47,239 nt of DNA from Oscillospiraceae bacterium (GCA_015063385.1 SVUG01000012.1:1-47239); one strand, 5' to 3'. Counted from the first letter of the stretch, positions 35,437 to 43,593 are shown. Notes: generated by a model not told the origin, from the letters alone. Program-made: numbers and translations.

Positions 35437-37776
35437 ATGAAAAAACTTTTATCACTCATTTTAGTCACCATGCTTTGCGTTTGCGCTCTTGCAAGCTGTG
35501 CAGTGGTTGACACCGTCAAGGGTTGGTTAGGTATTGGCGAAGATACCGGAGACGTCATCGAGTACAACCTTCCCGGCGCTGTTGAGTACCTTCGTACTAT
35601 GTACATCGACGATGCTACCTTGACTCCCAACGACTACGAGCTCGTTGCTCAGGTTATGATCAAGGCAGTGAAGTACACTGTTGACTGGTCTGTTGACAAC
35701 GACAAGGTTAAGCTCACCAAGGGCGAGACCAAATGGACCGTAGACGTAGACAACTTCGCAGAGGAAGCACACGACTACACCCTTACTGCTACCATCACCG
35801 CTGGTGACGGCACTAAGGATTCCTCTCTCACTTTCAAGCGCACCGTTCCCAAGTACGAGGTTCTTACCTATGAAGAGTTCCTTGCAGTTGAAGACGGCGA
35901 GGCTGTTACCGTTCAGGGCGTTATCACCGGTATCGTAGAGACCTCCAAGGAGAACGACCTCTACATTCAGGACGAGGACGGTGCTTACTTCATCTTTGAG
36001 ATGGAGCAGCTTCCCTCCGAGCTTGGTCTTCAGAACGGTATGACCGTTTCCGTTACCGGTATTCGTGGTACATACTACGATCTTCCCCAGGTAACCGAGC
36101 CCAAGGTTACTATCGTTGATAGCACTATCAAGACTGTAGAGCCCGTAGACATCACCGAGTACTTCGCAGCAGCTGAAGCAAACGTTGATGATCACTTCGC
36201 TCAGTACTTCTCAATGCTTGTTACTATCAAGGGCGTTAAGGTTCTTGGTCAGAACACCTCTGACAACTCTTATTACGACTTCTCTCTTGCAGGTAAGCAG
36301 TCCTACGTTCGTATCTCTTCCTCTACCTGCATGCTTTCCGCTGAGGCTCAGACTACCTTCCAGAATAACGTAGCTAGCCACATTAACTGGGAAGCTGACG
36401 TTGTTGGTCTTGTTGCCAACTATGGCGATAAGATGTATCTCATTCCCGTTAATGAGAACGCATTTGGCAATTTCGTTGAGGTTGTTGTTCCCAATGAGGA
36501 TAAGGTAAATTATGAGCTTGGCCAGCTCGATTTCAGCGATGTTATTGAAGACGGCGCTGTTACCGTTCCTGTTGCAGGCGCCCTTTACCCTGATGTTGAA
36601 ATTTCTTGGGCAGCTGATAACGCTTGTGCAGTTGTTGACAACGCTGCAGGTACTATCACATTCACTCGTAACGATGCTGAAACTACCGTTAAGCTTACCG
36701 CAACCGTAACTGCGGGTGATGTTACTAAGACTAAGGAAATCACCATCATTGTAGAGGGTAAGGTATTCGACGGTACTGCAAACCTTACTGGCGGTAGACT
36801 TGACCTTGGCGGTTACGCTGAAGGTGAAAAGAGAGTTGAGGGTATCACCTTCGGCTTCACCGAGCTTGGAGATTATGGCAATGGTATTCAGTGGAGAACT
36901 AAGAACGGCAAAACCAGTACTCTTTGGAACAAGACTGAGCTTCCTTACGGAATTAAAAAGATAGTATTTGTTTATAATGCTGACAAGACTCCTCGCATTG
37001 AGAATATGTTGTCTATCGCATTTGGTAACGATGCAACCGTTTCTGCCTACACAGCAACACTTACCGGTGTTGACGGCACTATGACCTATGAGATCGTTCC
37101 TGACGTGGCAACATACAAGTTCTTTAAGATTTCTTATACCGCTTCCGGTAGCTTGTACTTCGATGAGATCAACATCGTTCTTGATATGCCCGTAGCGGAG
37201 CACACCTGTGAGTTCAGCCAGGCTACCTGTACTGCTCCCGCTAAGTGCGAATGTGGCGCTACCTATGGCGAAGCACTTGGTCATACCGATGTGAATCCCG
37301 CTGATGGTACTTGCGATGTTTGTGAGGCAAATCTTAATGCAGCTACTACAACTGTGACTACTAGTTATAGTGGTGATACTAGCAATATGGGCAACGGAAA
37401 CAATGCAGCTACTCTCAACCTTGATCCTAATCTCTTCACTGTAACGGCTACTCAGGGTTCTGCTAGTAATAATGTTGGTCTCAACGCTGCAGGCGATTTC
37501 AGACTTTATTATAATGCTGGCGGAAGCAACAAGATTACATTTGATATGGCCGATGGTTATACCATCAAGTCTATTGTAATAACCTTTACTACCGCAAGTT
37601 ACGGAAAAGCTTGTCAGGTTAGTGCTAATGGTGCGGTTATTACTACCACCTCCACTAGTGGTGTTGCGTCGGTGACCGTTGACATTAACGCGAATTCCTT
37701 CGAACTTTACAATGCTAATACTTCTAACAATCAAGTTAGAATTAAGAGCGTTGCCATTACTTATGCAACTGTATAA
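35437..37776 (+). CDS. Large multidomain lipoprotein with Ig-like, OB-fold and repeat C-terminal modules
   Basis: A 779-residue surface lipoprotein; ATG 35437 follows AAAGGAG. Lipobox LASC (Cys21). In order: Ig-like domain (about 40-138), OB-like domain (145-235, with DLYIQDEDGAYFIFEM), second OB-like domain (240-350), second Ig-like domain (355-440), and a beta module (445-585) with GIKKIVFVYNA and YFDEINIVL. Then comes a Cys/His-rich linker (589-630: C591, C598, C604, C606, H616, C626, C629), and a final module (637-779) similar to the one at 470-585. No catalytic motif is seen. It is probably a surface binding or scaffold protein for the nuclease system. Length and domain limits are by eye. 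Confidence 0.75.
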   Translation: MKKLLSLILVTMLCVCALASCAVVDTVKGWLGIGEDTGDVIEYNLPGAVEYLRTMYIDDATLTPNDYELVAQVMIKAVKYTVDWSVDNDKVKLTKGETKWTVDVDNFAEEAHDYTLTATITAGDGTKDSSLTFKRTVPKYEVLTYEEFLAVEDGEAVTVQGVITGIVETSKENDLYIQDEDGAYFIFEMEQLPSELGLQNGMTVSVTGIRGTYYDLPQVTEPKVTIVDSTIKTVEPVDITEYFAAAEANVDDHFAQYFSMLVTIKGVKVLGQNTSDNSYYDFSLAGKQSYVRISSSTCMLSAEAQTTFQNNVASHINWEADVVGLVANYGDKMYLIPVNENAFGNFVEVVVPNEDKVNYELGQLDFSDVIEDGAVTVPVAGALYPDVEISWAADNACAVVDNAAGTITFTRNDAETTVKLTATVTAGDVTKTKEITIIVEGKVFDGTANLTGGRLDLGGYAEGEKRVEGITFGFTELGDYGNGIQWRTKNGKTSTLWNKTELPYGIKKIVFVYNADKTPRIENMLSIAFGNDATVSAYTATLTGVDGTMTYEIVPDVATYKFFKISYTASGSLYFDEINIVLDMPVAEHTCEFSQATCTAPAKCECGATYGEALGHTDVNPADGTCDVCEANLNAATTTVTTSYSGDTSNMGNGNNAATLNLDPNLFTVTATQGSASNNVGLNAAGDFRLYYNAGGSNKITFDMADGYTIKSIVITFTTASYGKACQVSANGAVITTTSTSGVASVTVDINANSFELYNANTSNNQVRIKSVAITYATV

Positions 37777-37793
37777 TAAAATGTTATAATTTC

Positions 37794-37822
37794 AGCACGC
37801 GTCTTCGGGCGCGTGCTTTTTT
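37794..37822 (+). terminator. Intrinsic terminator
   Basis: AGCACGCG, loop TCTTCGGG, CGCGTGCT followed by TTTTTT. It ends the RDD-to-large-lipoprotein transcription unit. Confidence 0.88.
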
Positions 37823-37862
37823 ACGTTTATCTCCAATTTTTTACATAATCCTACAAAACCCC

Positions 37863-37890
37863 TTGATTATTTTCTATATTATGATATAAT
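37863..37890 (+). promoter_or_regulatory. Promoter of the 301-residue lipoprotein gene
   Basis: TTGATT (37863-37868), 16 bases, TATAAT (37885-37890). Confidence 0.76.
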
Positions 37891-37923
37891 GTAATTGTAA
37901 AAATATTTAAAAGGGGAATTAAA

Positions 37924-38829
37924 ATGAAAAAAATCGTTATTTCAGTAATACTTCTTTTGACGATGTCTCTTTCGCTTGCTTCCTGCGGCTTATTCAAGCC
38001 AGGAGCAGAGGAATTCTACATTGACGGCTCTGCTTACGTGAGTATGCAGGTTGGCGAGGTTGCGGTACTTGAGCTTGTAAAGCCCGACAGCCTCAAGGGT
38101 AAGGTTGAATGGACCTCCGACGACGAAAACGTTGTTATCGTTGCAAACGGTACTCTCGTAGCAAGAGGCGAGGGCACAACCATGGTTCACGCAACTCTCG
38201 ACGACTACACCGATAAGGTTATCGTCACCGTAGGTACTCCCAAGCCCGGCACAGGCAACAATACAGGCAATAACACCGGCGACAACACTGGCAACAATAC
38301 AGGCAATAACACCGGCAACAATGGCGGCAGCACAGGTGGAAATACCGGCGACAATACCGGCGACACCGGAAACAACGGCGGTAGCACAGGTGGCAATACC
38401 GGCGGCAATACCGGCAACACCGGTAATACCGGCGGTAGCACTACCGCAAACCTCATAGGTAGCATTGATTTCACTAGCACCGCACAGCGTGTCTCTCTCA
38501 GCACGGCTGAACAGGTTTGGACCAACGGTAGCGTAAGTCTTACTAACACCGAGGGCGCTAATCCCGTTGCTGATTATTCACCCATTCGTTTCTATCCTAA
38601 CTCTAGCGTTATTATTGATTGCCAGGGTATGAAAAAAATAGTTATGAATTGTGACAACGGAGTTAAGGATTCTACAGGTGCACTTCAGGCAGCAGCAGAA
38701 GCCGCTGGTGCCAGTGTAGTTGTTGATGGCGAGACTATCACTATTACGCTTCCTTCTGTTGTGAATAGCTTTACTATGACCGTTGCAAGTCAGGCAAGGG
38801 TTAAGACACTTGAAATTTACGGCAACTAA
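37924..38829 (+). CDS. Lipoprotein with Ig-like domain, Asn-Thr-Gly linker and shared C-terminal module
   Basis: A 301-residue surface lipoprotein. Lipobox LASC (Cys21). Residues 32-103 are a BIg2-like Ig domain (GEVAVLELV, VEWTSDDENVVIV). Residues 105-174 are a low-complexity linker of GNNTG/GGNTG units. Residues 176-301 resemble the C-terminal module of the preceding large lipoprotein: RFYPNSSVIID and MKKIVMNC here, RLYYNAGGSNKITFDM and IKSIVITF there; both finish with SF(T/E)...VK(T/S)...I. The function is unknown; the shared module suggests a common ligand or surface partner. It has its own promoter and terminator. Confidence 0.8.
   Translation: MKKIVISVILLLTMSLSLASCGLFKPGAEEFYIDGSAYVSMQVGEVAVLELVKPDSLKGKVEWTSDDENVVIVANGTLVARGEGTTMVHATLDDYTDKVIVTVGTPKPGTGNNTGNNTGDNTGNNTGNNTGNNGGSTGGNTGDNTGDTGNNGGSTGGNTGGNTGNTGNTGGSTTANLIGSIDFTSTAQRVSLSTAEQVWTNGSVSLTNTEGANPVADYSPIRFYPNSSVIIDCQGMKKIVMNCDNGVKDSTGALQAAAEAAGASVVVDGETITITLPSVVNSFTMTVASQARVKTLEIYGN
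38245..38445 (+). repeat. Low-complexity GNNTG-coding minisatellite
   Basis: About 200 bases of imperfect 12-15-base units (GGCAACAATACA, GGCAATAACACC and variants) that encode the flexible linker of the 37924 lipoprotein. Such tracts change length by replication slippage. Confidence 0.85.
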
Positions 38830-38840
38830 TATTTAACTTT

Positions 38841-38873
38841 AAAAGCCTCTCTAAAAATGAGAGGCTTTTTTAT
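38841..38873 (+). terminator. Intrinsic terminator
   Basis: AAAAGCCTCTC, loop TAAAAAT, GAGAGGCTTTTTT. Confidence 0.9.
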
Positions 38874-38891
38874 TTTTATCTTCAAAATCCC

Positions 38892-38920
38892 TTGATTATG
38901 CAATGCGAAAATGTTATAAT
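38892..38920 (+). promoter_or_regulatory. Promoter of the barnase-like nuclease and salvage unit
   Basis: TTGATT (38892-38897), 17 bases, TATAAT (38915-38920). It resembles the promoter at 37863 closely (both CCCTTGATTAT), hinting at common control. Confidence 0.77.
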
Positions 38921-38955
38921 ATAATATGTAGAATTATGTAAAAAGGAGACGTTAT

Positions 38956-40305
38956 ATGAAAAAGCTGAATAGAATTTTATTCTCCATTTTACTCCTTTTT
39001 GCGCTTCTTTTCAGCGCGTCTGCCTGCAAACCGAACGGAGCAGAAGATGGCACAGGAAATCAAGGCGACGGCACGAGCGAATTCGGCTCGCAGTATGACA
39101 CTATAACCGTTTCAGAGGCGCTAGAGCTTGCAAAAGCGCATACGTCCACCTCATCTCCCGAAAAATATTACGTCGTGGGCACGCTTACCGAGATTGAAAA
39201 GGCGTCGAGCGGCAGAATGTATATCTCTGACGGCACTGCAAGCATCTATGTCTATAAATCCTCTTTGCAAAACGGTGCGCAGGTATCCGAAAGTGACGTG
39301 GCGCTCGGTGACGTTCTTCTGATTTACGGCACGCTGCGAAATTACAAGGGCACGCTGGAAATCGACGAGGGAACGATAATTGACTACTACACTCCCGGAG
39401 TTGATACACCGCCTGCGCAGGACGAAAACGATCCTTATATAAATATAGATATTGACGAATTCTATGAGAATTACACCCCTGCGACGAGTCACGCTGACGC
39501 GCTTTACCGTTCAAAGCACGGTTTAATGTCGGGCACTATAGCCGACCAGGACCAAGCCCCCACGGTTTCCGCCTATCAGCCAAGGCAGGACGGCAAGCTC
39601 ATTCGCAACACCGAAATGCTTTACTCCGCCGACGGCAACACCTATTACGTCGTTGACGCGCACGGCGAGGTCGTGATGGAGATATACAAGGGTGGCGCTT
39701 ACATAATGCTTGAGGAGGTCGCGGCATACGTATTTGCTTTTGGCGAGCCCCCTGCAAATCAGAGCTATGATAAGGACACAAATCCAAAGGAAAGCATCTT
39801 TGGTAAGTATCTTCGAGTTAATCACACTAAATTTTCAGGAAACACAAGACAATATCCTTTTGAGCCCGAGCTTCCTAACATTTCGGGCTGCGGCGGTGAC
39901 CTGACCTATTACGAAATGGACGTCGGCACGACGGGCACCGACTGCGACCCAAGCTACGCATCAGCGCCATACAACAGCGGATACAGCATTACAAGAGGCG
40001 CGGCACGCATTGTTTACACCTGCTCGGACTATGACAGAAACGGCACTATCGACCACGACGAGCGCTACGTGTTCTATACCTACAACCACTATAACGATTT
40101 CCAGGAATACCTCAATTACGAGGGCGGCTGGGGAGAGATGTTTGGAAACATTACGGGCGGCGGCAGTATTTCGTCCGAAACAGATTACAACCCCACCTCA
40201 TACGTTCCCACCACGCTTGCACCTATAACGAGGACAAGTGAAGCAAGCGTAGTCTACGTTATCCACTATTTCGACAAAAAATCTCTTTACGGCATCGCCG
40301 CATAA
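38956..40305 (+). CDS. Lipoprotein with OB-fold and barnase-like ribonuclease domains, EF-hand insertion
   Basis: A 449-residue predicted surface lipoprotein; signal peptide with SASAC (Cys24, a slightly weak lipobox). Residues 49-145 are an OB-like domain (KYYVVGTLTEIEKASSGRMY). Residues about 245-385 match barnase by pattern: E320 in YYEMDVG (barnase Glu73), R347 and R351 in SGYSITRGAARIVYT (Arg83, Arg87, same 4-residue spacing) and H378 in YTYNHYNDF (His102). Between R351 and H378 lies a 12-residue insertion, DYDRNGTIDHDE (358-369), that is a textbook EF-hand calcium loop. All four catalytic residues are kept, so it is probably an active secreted RNase. No barstar-like inhibitor gene is seen, as expected for an exported enzyme. 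Confidence 0.8.
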   Translation: MKKLNRILFSILLLFALLFSASACKPNGAEDGTGNQGDGTSEFGSQYDTITVSEALELAKAHTSTSSPEKYYVVGTLTEIEKASSGRMYISDGTASIYVYKSSLQNGAQVSESDVALGDVLLIYGTLRNYKGTLEIDEGTIIDYYTPGVDTPPAQDENDPYINIDIDEFYENYTPATSHADALYRSKHGLMSGTIADQDQAPTVSAYQPRQDGKLIRNTEMLYSADGNTYYVVDAHGEVVMEIYKGGAYIMLEEVAAYVFAFGEPPANQSYDKDTNPKESIFGKYLRVNHTKFSGNTRQYPFEPELPNISGCGGDLTYYEMDVGTTGTDCDPSYASAPYNSGYSITRGAARIVYTCSDYDRNGTIDHDERYVFYTYNHYNDFQEYLNYEGGWGEMFGNITGGGSISSETDYNPTSYVPTTLAPITRTSEASVVYVIHYFDKKSLYGIAA

Positions 40306-40328
40306 TGAATATGAAAGGCAAATTACAA

Positions 40329-40919
40329 ATGGCAAAATTATATTTCAAGTACGGAGCTATGGGCTCGTCAAAAACCGCACAGGTGCTCATAACAAAATTT
40401 AATTATGAGGAGCGCAACATGAAGGTCTGGCTTATCAAGCCTGCCATCGACAACCGCGACGGCGAGAAGATAATTCGCTCGCGTATCGGACTTTATGCTA
40501 CCTGTGACACCATATCGGCAGACGACGATATTTTCAAGATTTTCACAGAGCAGCACTCCGACTGTGACGTAATTATTGCCGACGAGTGTCAGTTTCTTAC
40601 CGAAACTCACGTTGACGCGCTCAGAAGAATAGTTGACGATTGCAACGTGCCCGTCCTTTGCTTCGGCTTACGCGCTGACTTCCTTGCGCATCTCTTTACA
40701 GGCAGCCGAAGACTCTTTGAGCTTGCTGATTCTATAGCCGAAATCAAAACCATTTGCTCCTGCGGCTCCAAGGCGATTATCAACGCTCGCCTTGACGAAA
40801 ATATGAACGTAGTCACCTCGGGTGATCAGCTTCTTCTCGGCGGAAACGATTTATACGTTGCTATGTGTCACAAGTGCTGGCAAAAACGAATTCGCGAGCA
40901 GAAAAAGGCGAATTTGTAA
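40329..40919 (+). CDS. tdk: Thymidine kinase, type II
   Basis: A 196-residue salvage enzyme that phosphorylates thymidine with ATP. P-loop YGAMGSSKT near the N-terminus, catalytic Glu in IIADECQFL, and the zinc site CSCG...CHKC. Start at ATG 40329 because AAAGG (40314-40318) precedes it; the ATG at 40305, which overlaps the previous stop as TAATG, has no ribosome binding site. It lies 23 bases after the barnase-like gene with no terminator between, so secreted nuclease and nucleoside salvage are probably cotranscribed. Confidence 0.95.
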   Translation: MAKLYFKYGAMGSSKTAQVLITKFNYEERNMKVWLIKPAIDNRDGEKIIRSRIGLYATCDTISADDDIFKIFTEQHSDCDVIIADECQFLTETHVDALRRIVDDCNVPVLCFGLRADFLAHLFTGSRRLFELADSIAEIKTICSCGSKAIINARLDENMNVVTSGDQLLLGGNDLYVAMCHKCWQKRIREQKKANL

Positions 40920-40964
40920 ACTAAACGCAACCTTTAGCCGCTTTTTGAAAGGAAAATATTTATA

Positions 40965-41906
40965 ATGTTTGAAAAAATAGTTAAACTAATAGAAAAATAT
41001 GACCGCATAATCATACATCGACACAAAAACCCTGACGGCGATGCACTGGGTAGCCAGATAGGACTTTATCACATAATCAAGGACTCTTATCCCGCTAAGC
41101 AGGTGTATATAGTCGGCGACATGACTCCAAGATACGCCTTTATGGCAGAGAAGGAAATGGACGTTTTATCCGATGAGGATTTTGCAGGTGCGCTTTCAAT
41201 AATTCTTGACTCGGGTGCTCCGTCGCTCGTATGCGATGACAGATTTTCCTTGGCGGCAGCCACTGCGCGTATTGACCACCATATTTTTGTAGAAAAATTC
41301 ACCGACGAGGAGGTTGTTGACACCTCGTTTGAGAGCTGCTGCGGTGAGATAACCGCACTTGCTATGGAGTCGGGGCTTACGCTTTCCGCCGCTGGTGCAA
41401 AGGCTCTTTATACAGGTATGATTACCGATTCGGGCAGATTTCGCTATGATTCGACAAGTGCACAGACCTTCCGTTTAGCGTCTTTCCTTATGGAGCGTGA
41501 GTTTGACACCACCGACATTTACCGAAATCTCTATTCCGACGATCTTGCAAATATTCAGCTCCGCGCAAAATTCACCTTGAAAATACAGACCACTCCGCAT
41601 CGCACAGCGTACATCTATACCACACTTGACGAGCTGCGCGAGTCGGGTGCTGACACCTTCTCGATTTCTCGCGGTATGGTTGGCACGATGTCGGAGATTA
41701 AGGGAATTGACACCTGGGTTAATTTCACCGAAACCGATGACGGTGTGCTTTGTGAGATACGCTCGAGCAAATATAACATTAATCCCATAGCCGTAAAATA
41801 CGGCGGCGGTGGTCATCAGAAGGCAAGCGGCGCTACCTTGAAGGATAGAGAAGAGGCAATGCGCTTGCTCGATGATCTTAATGCACTCATGGAGGAAAAT
41901 CAATGA
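40965..41906 (+). CDS. DHH-DHHA1 phosphoesterase, NrnA-like (first copy)
   Basis: A 313-residue cytoplasmic phosphoesterase. NrnA-type enzymes degrade nanoRNAs and short oligonucleotides, and many also hydrolyse pAp. Motifs: HRHKNPDGDALGS (18-30), DHH at 104-106, MITDSGRFRYDS, and the DHHA1 substrate motif GGGGHQKASG. All metal-binding residues are present. It starts 45 bases after tdk and overlaps the next gene by 4 bases (ATGA). In context it could break down imported oligonucleotides. Confidence 0.92.
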   Translation: MFEKIVKLIEKYDRIIIHRHKNPDGDALGSQIGLYHIIKDSYPAKQVYIVGDMTPRYAFMAEKEMDVLSDEDFAGALSIILDSGAPSLVCDDRFSLAAATARIDHHIFVEKFTDEEVVDTSFESCCGEITALAMESGLTLSAAGAKALYTGMITDSGRFRYDSTSAQTFRLASFLMEREFDTTDIYRNLYSDDLANIQLRAKFTLKIQTTPHRTAYIYTTLDELRESGADTFSISRGMVGTMSEIKGIDTWVNFTETDDGVLCEIRSSKYNINPIAVKYGGGGHQKASGATLKDREEAMRLLDDLNALMEENQ

Positions 41907-42880
41907 ATATTGAAAATATGACAACTATACTTAACAAAATTAAGGAATTTAACCGCATAATTCTATTTCGTCATTTTCGCCCTGACGGCGATGCGGTCGG
42001 TTCTACCAAGGGGCTCAAGAGAATTTTAGAGCTTACCTATCCCGAAAAGGAAATATATCTTCAGAACACCGATTATGCCGAGTACGTTAAATTTCTCGGT
42101 GAAGAGGATGAGCCTATTGCTGATGAGCTTTACGCGGATGCACTTGGAATTGTTATAGATACCGCGACCAAAGAGAGAATATCGAATAAGAAATTTTCTC
42201 TTTGCAAGGAGGTTGTGAAGATTGACCACCACATTCCGATTCAATCCTACGGCGCGTACGAATGGGTTGAGGAGGAGCGCTCCTCGGCTTGTGAAATGAT
42301 TGCTGCGTTTTACGATACATTCAAGTCTGAATTAAAGATTGACGCTGAGGCTGCGACCTATATTTACGCAGGCATGGTGACCGACTCCGGCAGATTCCGC
42401 TTCCGCTCGGTTTCGGGCGAAACTATGCGTCTTGCAGGCATGCTACTTGACGTCGGAATTGACACCGATACTCTGTATGCCAATCTTTATATAAAAGAAT
42501 TCAAAAACTTCAAATTTGAGTCCTACGTATACAGAAAAATGAAAATTACCGACAACGGCGTCGCGTATATTTACGTTGATCGCGCAATGCAGAAAAAATT
42601 TAACCTCTCTCTTGAGGACGCGTCAGCTTCGGTTTCCTATCTTGACTCTATCAAGGATAGCCTTATTTGGCTTGCCTTTATAGACACTGATGATGGAATC
42701 AGGGTAAGACTTCGTTCAAGATTCGTGAGCGTGAACACCCTTGCCGAGAAGTACGGCGGAGGCGGTCACGCCTGCGCTTGTGGTGCGACCGTGCATAGCA
42801 AAAAAGAAATGAAGCAGTTGATTTCGGATGCAGACGAGCTTCTCGGTAAGTATAAGAGCGAGAATGAGGGCTGGTTATGA
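41903..42880 (+). CDS. DHH-DHHA1 phosphoesterase, NrnA-like (second copy)
   Basis: A 325-residue paralogue of the preceding protein, with the same order of motifs: FRHFRPDGDAVGS, IDHHIP, MVTDSGRFRFRS and GGGGHACACGA. The N-terminal sensor and the middle region have diverged from copy one, so the two may differ in substrate length or base preference. Both active sites look intact. It overlaps its neighbours by 4 bases at each end, a sign of tight translational coupling. Confidence 0.92.
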   Translation: MNIENMTTILNKIKEFNRIILFRHFRPDGDAVGSTKGLKRILELTYPEKEIYLQNTDYAEYVKFLGEEDEPIADELYADALGIVIDTATKERISNKKFSLCKEVVKIDHHIPIQSYGAYEWVEEERSSACEMIAAFYDTFKSELKIDAEAATYIYAGMVTDSGRFRFRSVSGETMRLAGMLLDVGIDTDTLYANLYIKEFKNFKFESYVYRKMKITDNGVAYIYVDRAMQKKFNLSLEDASASVSYLDSIKDSLIWLAFIDTDDGIRVRLRSRFVSVNTLAEKYGGGGHACACGATVHSKKEMKQLISDADELLGKYKSENEGWL

Positions 42881-43593
42881 GAATTCTTATAACCAATGAC
42901 GATGGCGTTAATTCTCCCGTTCTGCCCGCGCTCGCCCGTTTTGCAAGGCGTTTTGGTGAGGTGACTGTAATCGCGCCAAAGGTTGAGCAAAGCGGTATGA
43001 GTCACGCGATAGATTTTATTCACCCAATCGAAATCAAAAAGGTAATGATTGCGCCCGACGTTGAGGCATATTCAATGGATTCAACCCCTGCCGATTGCGT
43101 ACGCTTTGGCGTTCTTGGCTTGAAGCAGCATTTTGACCTCGTTCTTTCGGGAATAAACCGTGGATATAATCTCGGCTCTGACATTGTGTATTCAGGAACG
43201 GTTGCCGCTATATTTGAGGCAGCCCGACTTGGAGTTAAGGGAATTGCCCTTTCGGCAGAGCCTGCGCACTTTGAGGCAGCTGCAGATAACCTTCCTCTTG
43301 TGTTTGAATATATTGAAAAGCACGGCCTTCTTGAGTGCGGCTCGTGGTACAACGTCAACATTCCCTCGAAGATAGAGGATATAAAAATAACCAAGCAGGG
43401 CGGCATTTTCTTTACCGACAGATTCGTCAATACTGAGGGGGATATATTCGTTCAAGAGGGCGAACAGGCTCAAACCGTGGCGCACGATCCTTCGCTTGAT
43501 ATTGATGCAGTGATTTCCGGATATGTATCTATTACACCTCTCATTGCGTCGAGAACTGATGAGAACCTTTTTGAAAAATTAATAAAAATGTAA
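42877..43593 (+). CDS. surE: 5'/3'-nucleotidase SurE
   Basis: A 238-residue SurE, a metal-dependent phosphatase that dephosphorylates nucleoside 5'- and 3'-monophosphates. The N-terminal RILITNDDGVNSP holds the metal-binding Asp pair (D8, D9); SGINRGYNLGSDIVYSGTVA gives further active-site residues. The length is typical. It is the last gene of the barnase-like/tdk/DHH/DHH unit, and its product would supply nucleosides for tdk. Confidence 0.95.
   Translation: MRILITNDDGVNSPVLPALARFARRFGEVTVIAPKVEQSGMSHAIDFIHPIEIKKVMIAPDVEAYSMDSTPADCVRFGVLGLKQHFDLVLSGINRGYNLGSDIVYSGTVAAIFEAARLGVKGIALSAEPAHFEAAADNLPLVFEYIEKHGLLECGSWYNVNIPSKIEDIKITKQGGIFFTDRFVNTEGDIFVQEGEQAQTVAHDPSLDIDAVISGYVSITPLIASRTDENLFEKLIKM

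Noticed and set aside
36211..37734. 507-codon minus-strand ORF
   Set aside because: Antisense to the large lipoprotein gene at 35437; low-complexity translation and no start signals.
38956..40305. Dockerin/cellulosome assignment from the EF-hand-like loop
   Set aside because: There is only one calcium loop and no duplicated 22-residue dockerin repeat; the surrounding residues fit barnase instead.
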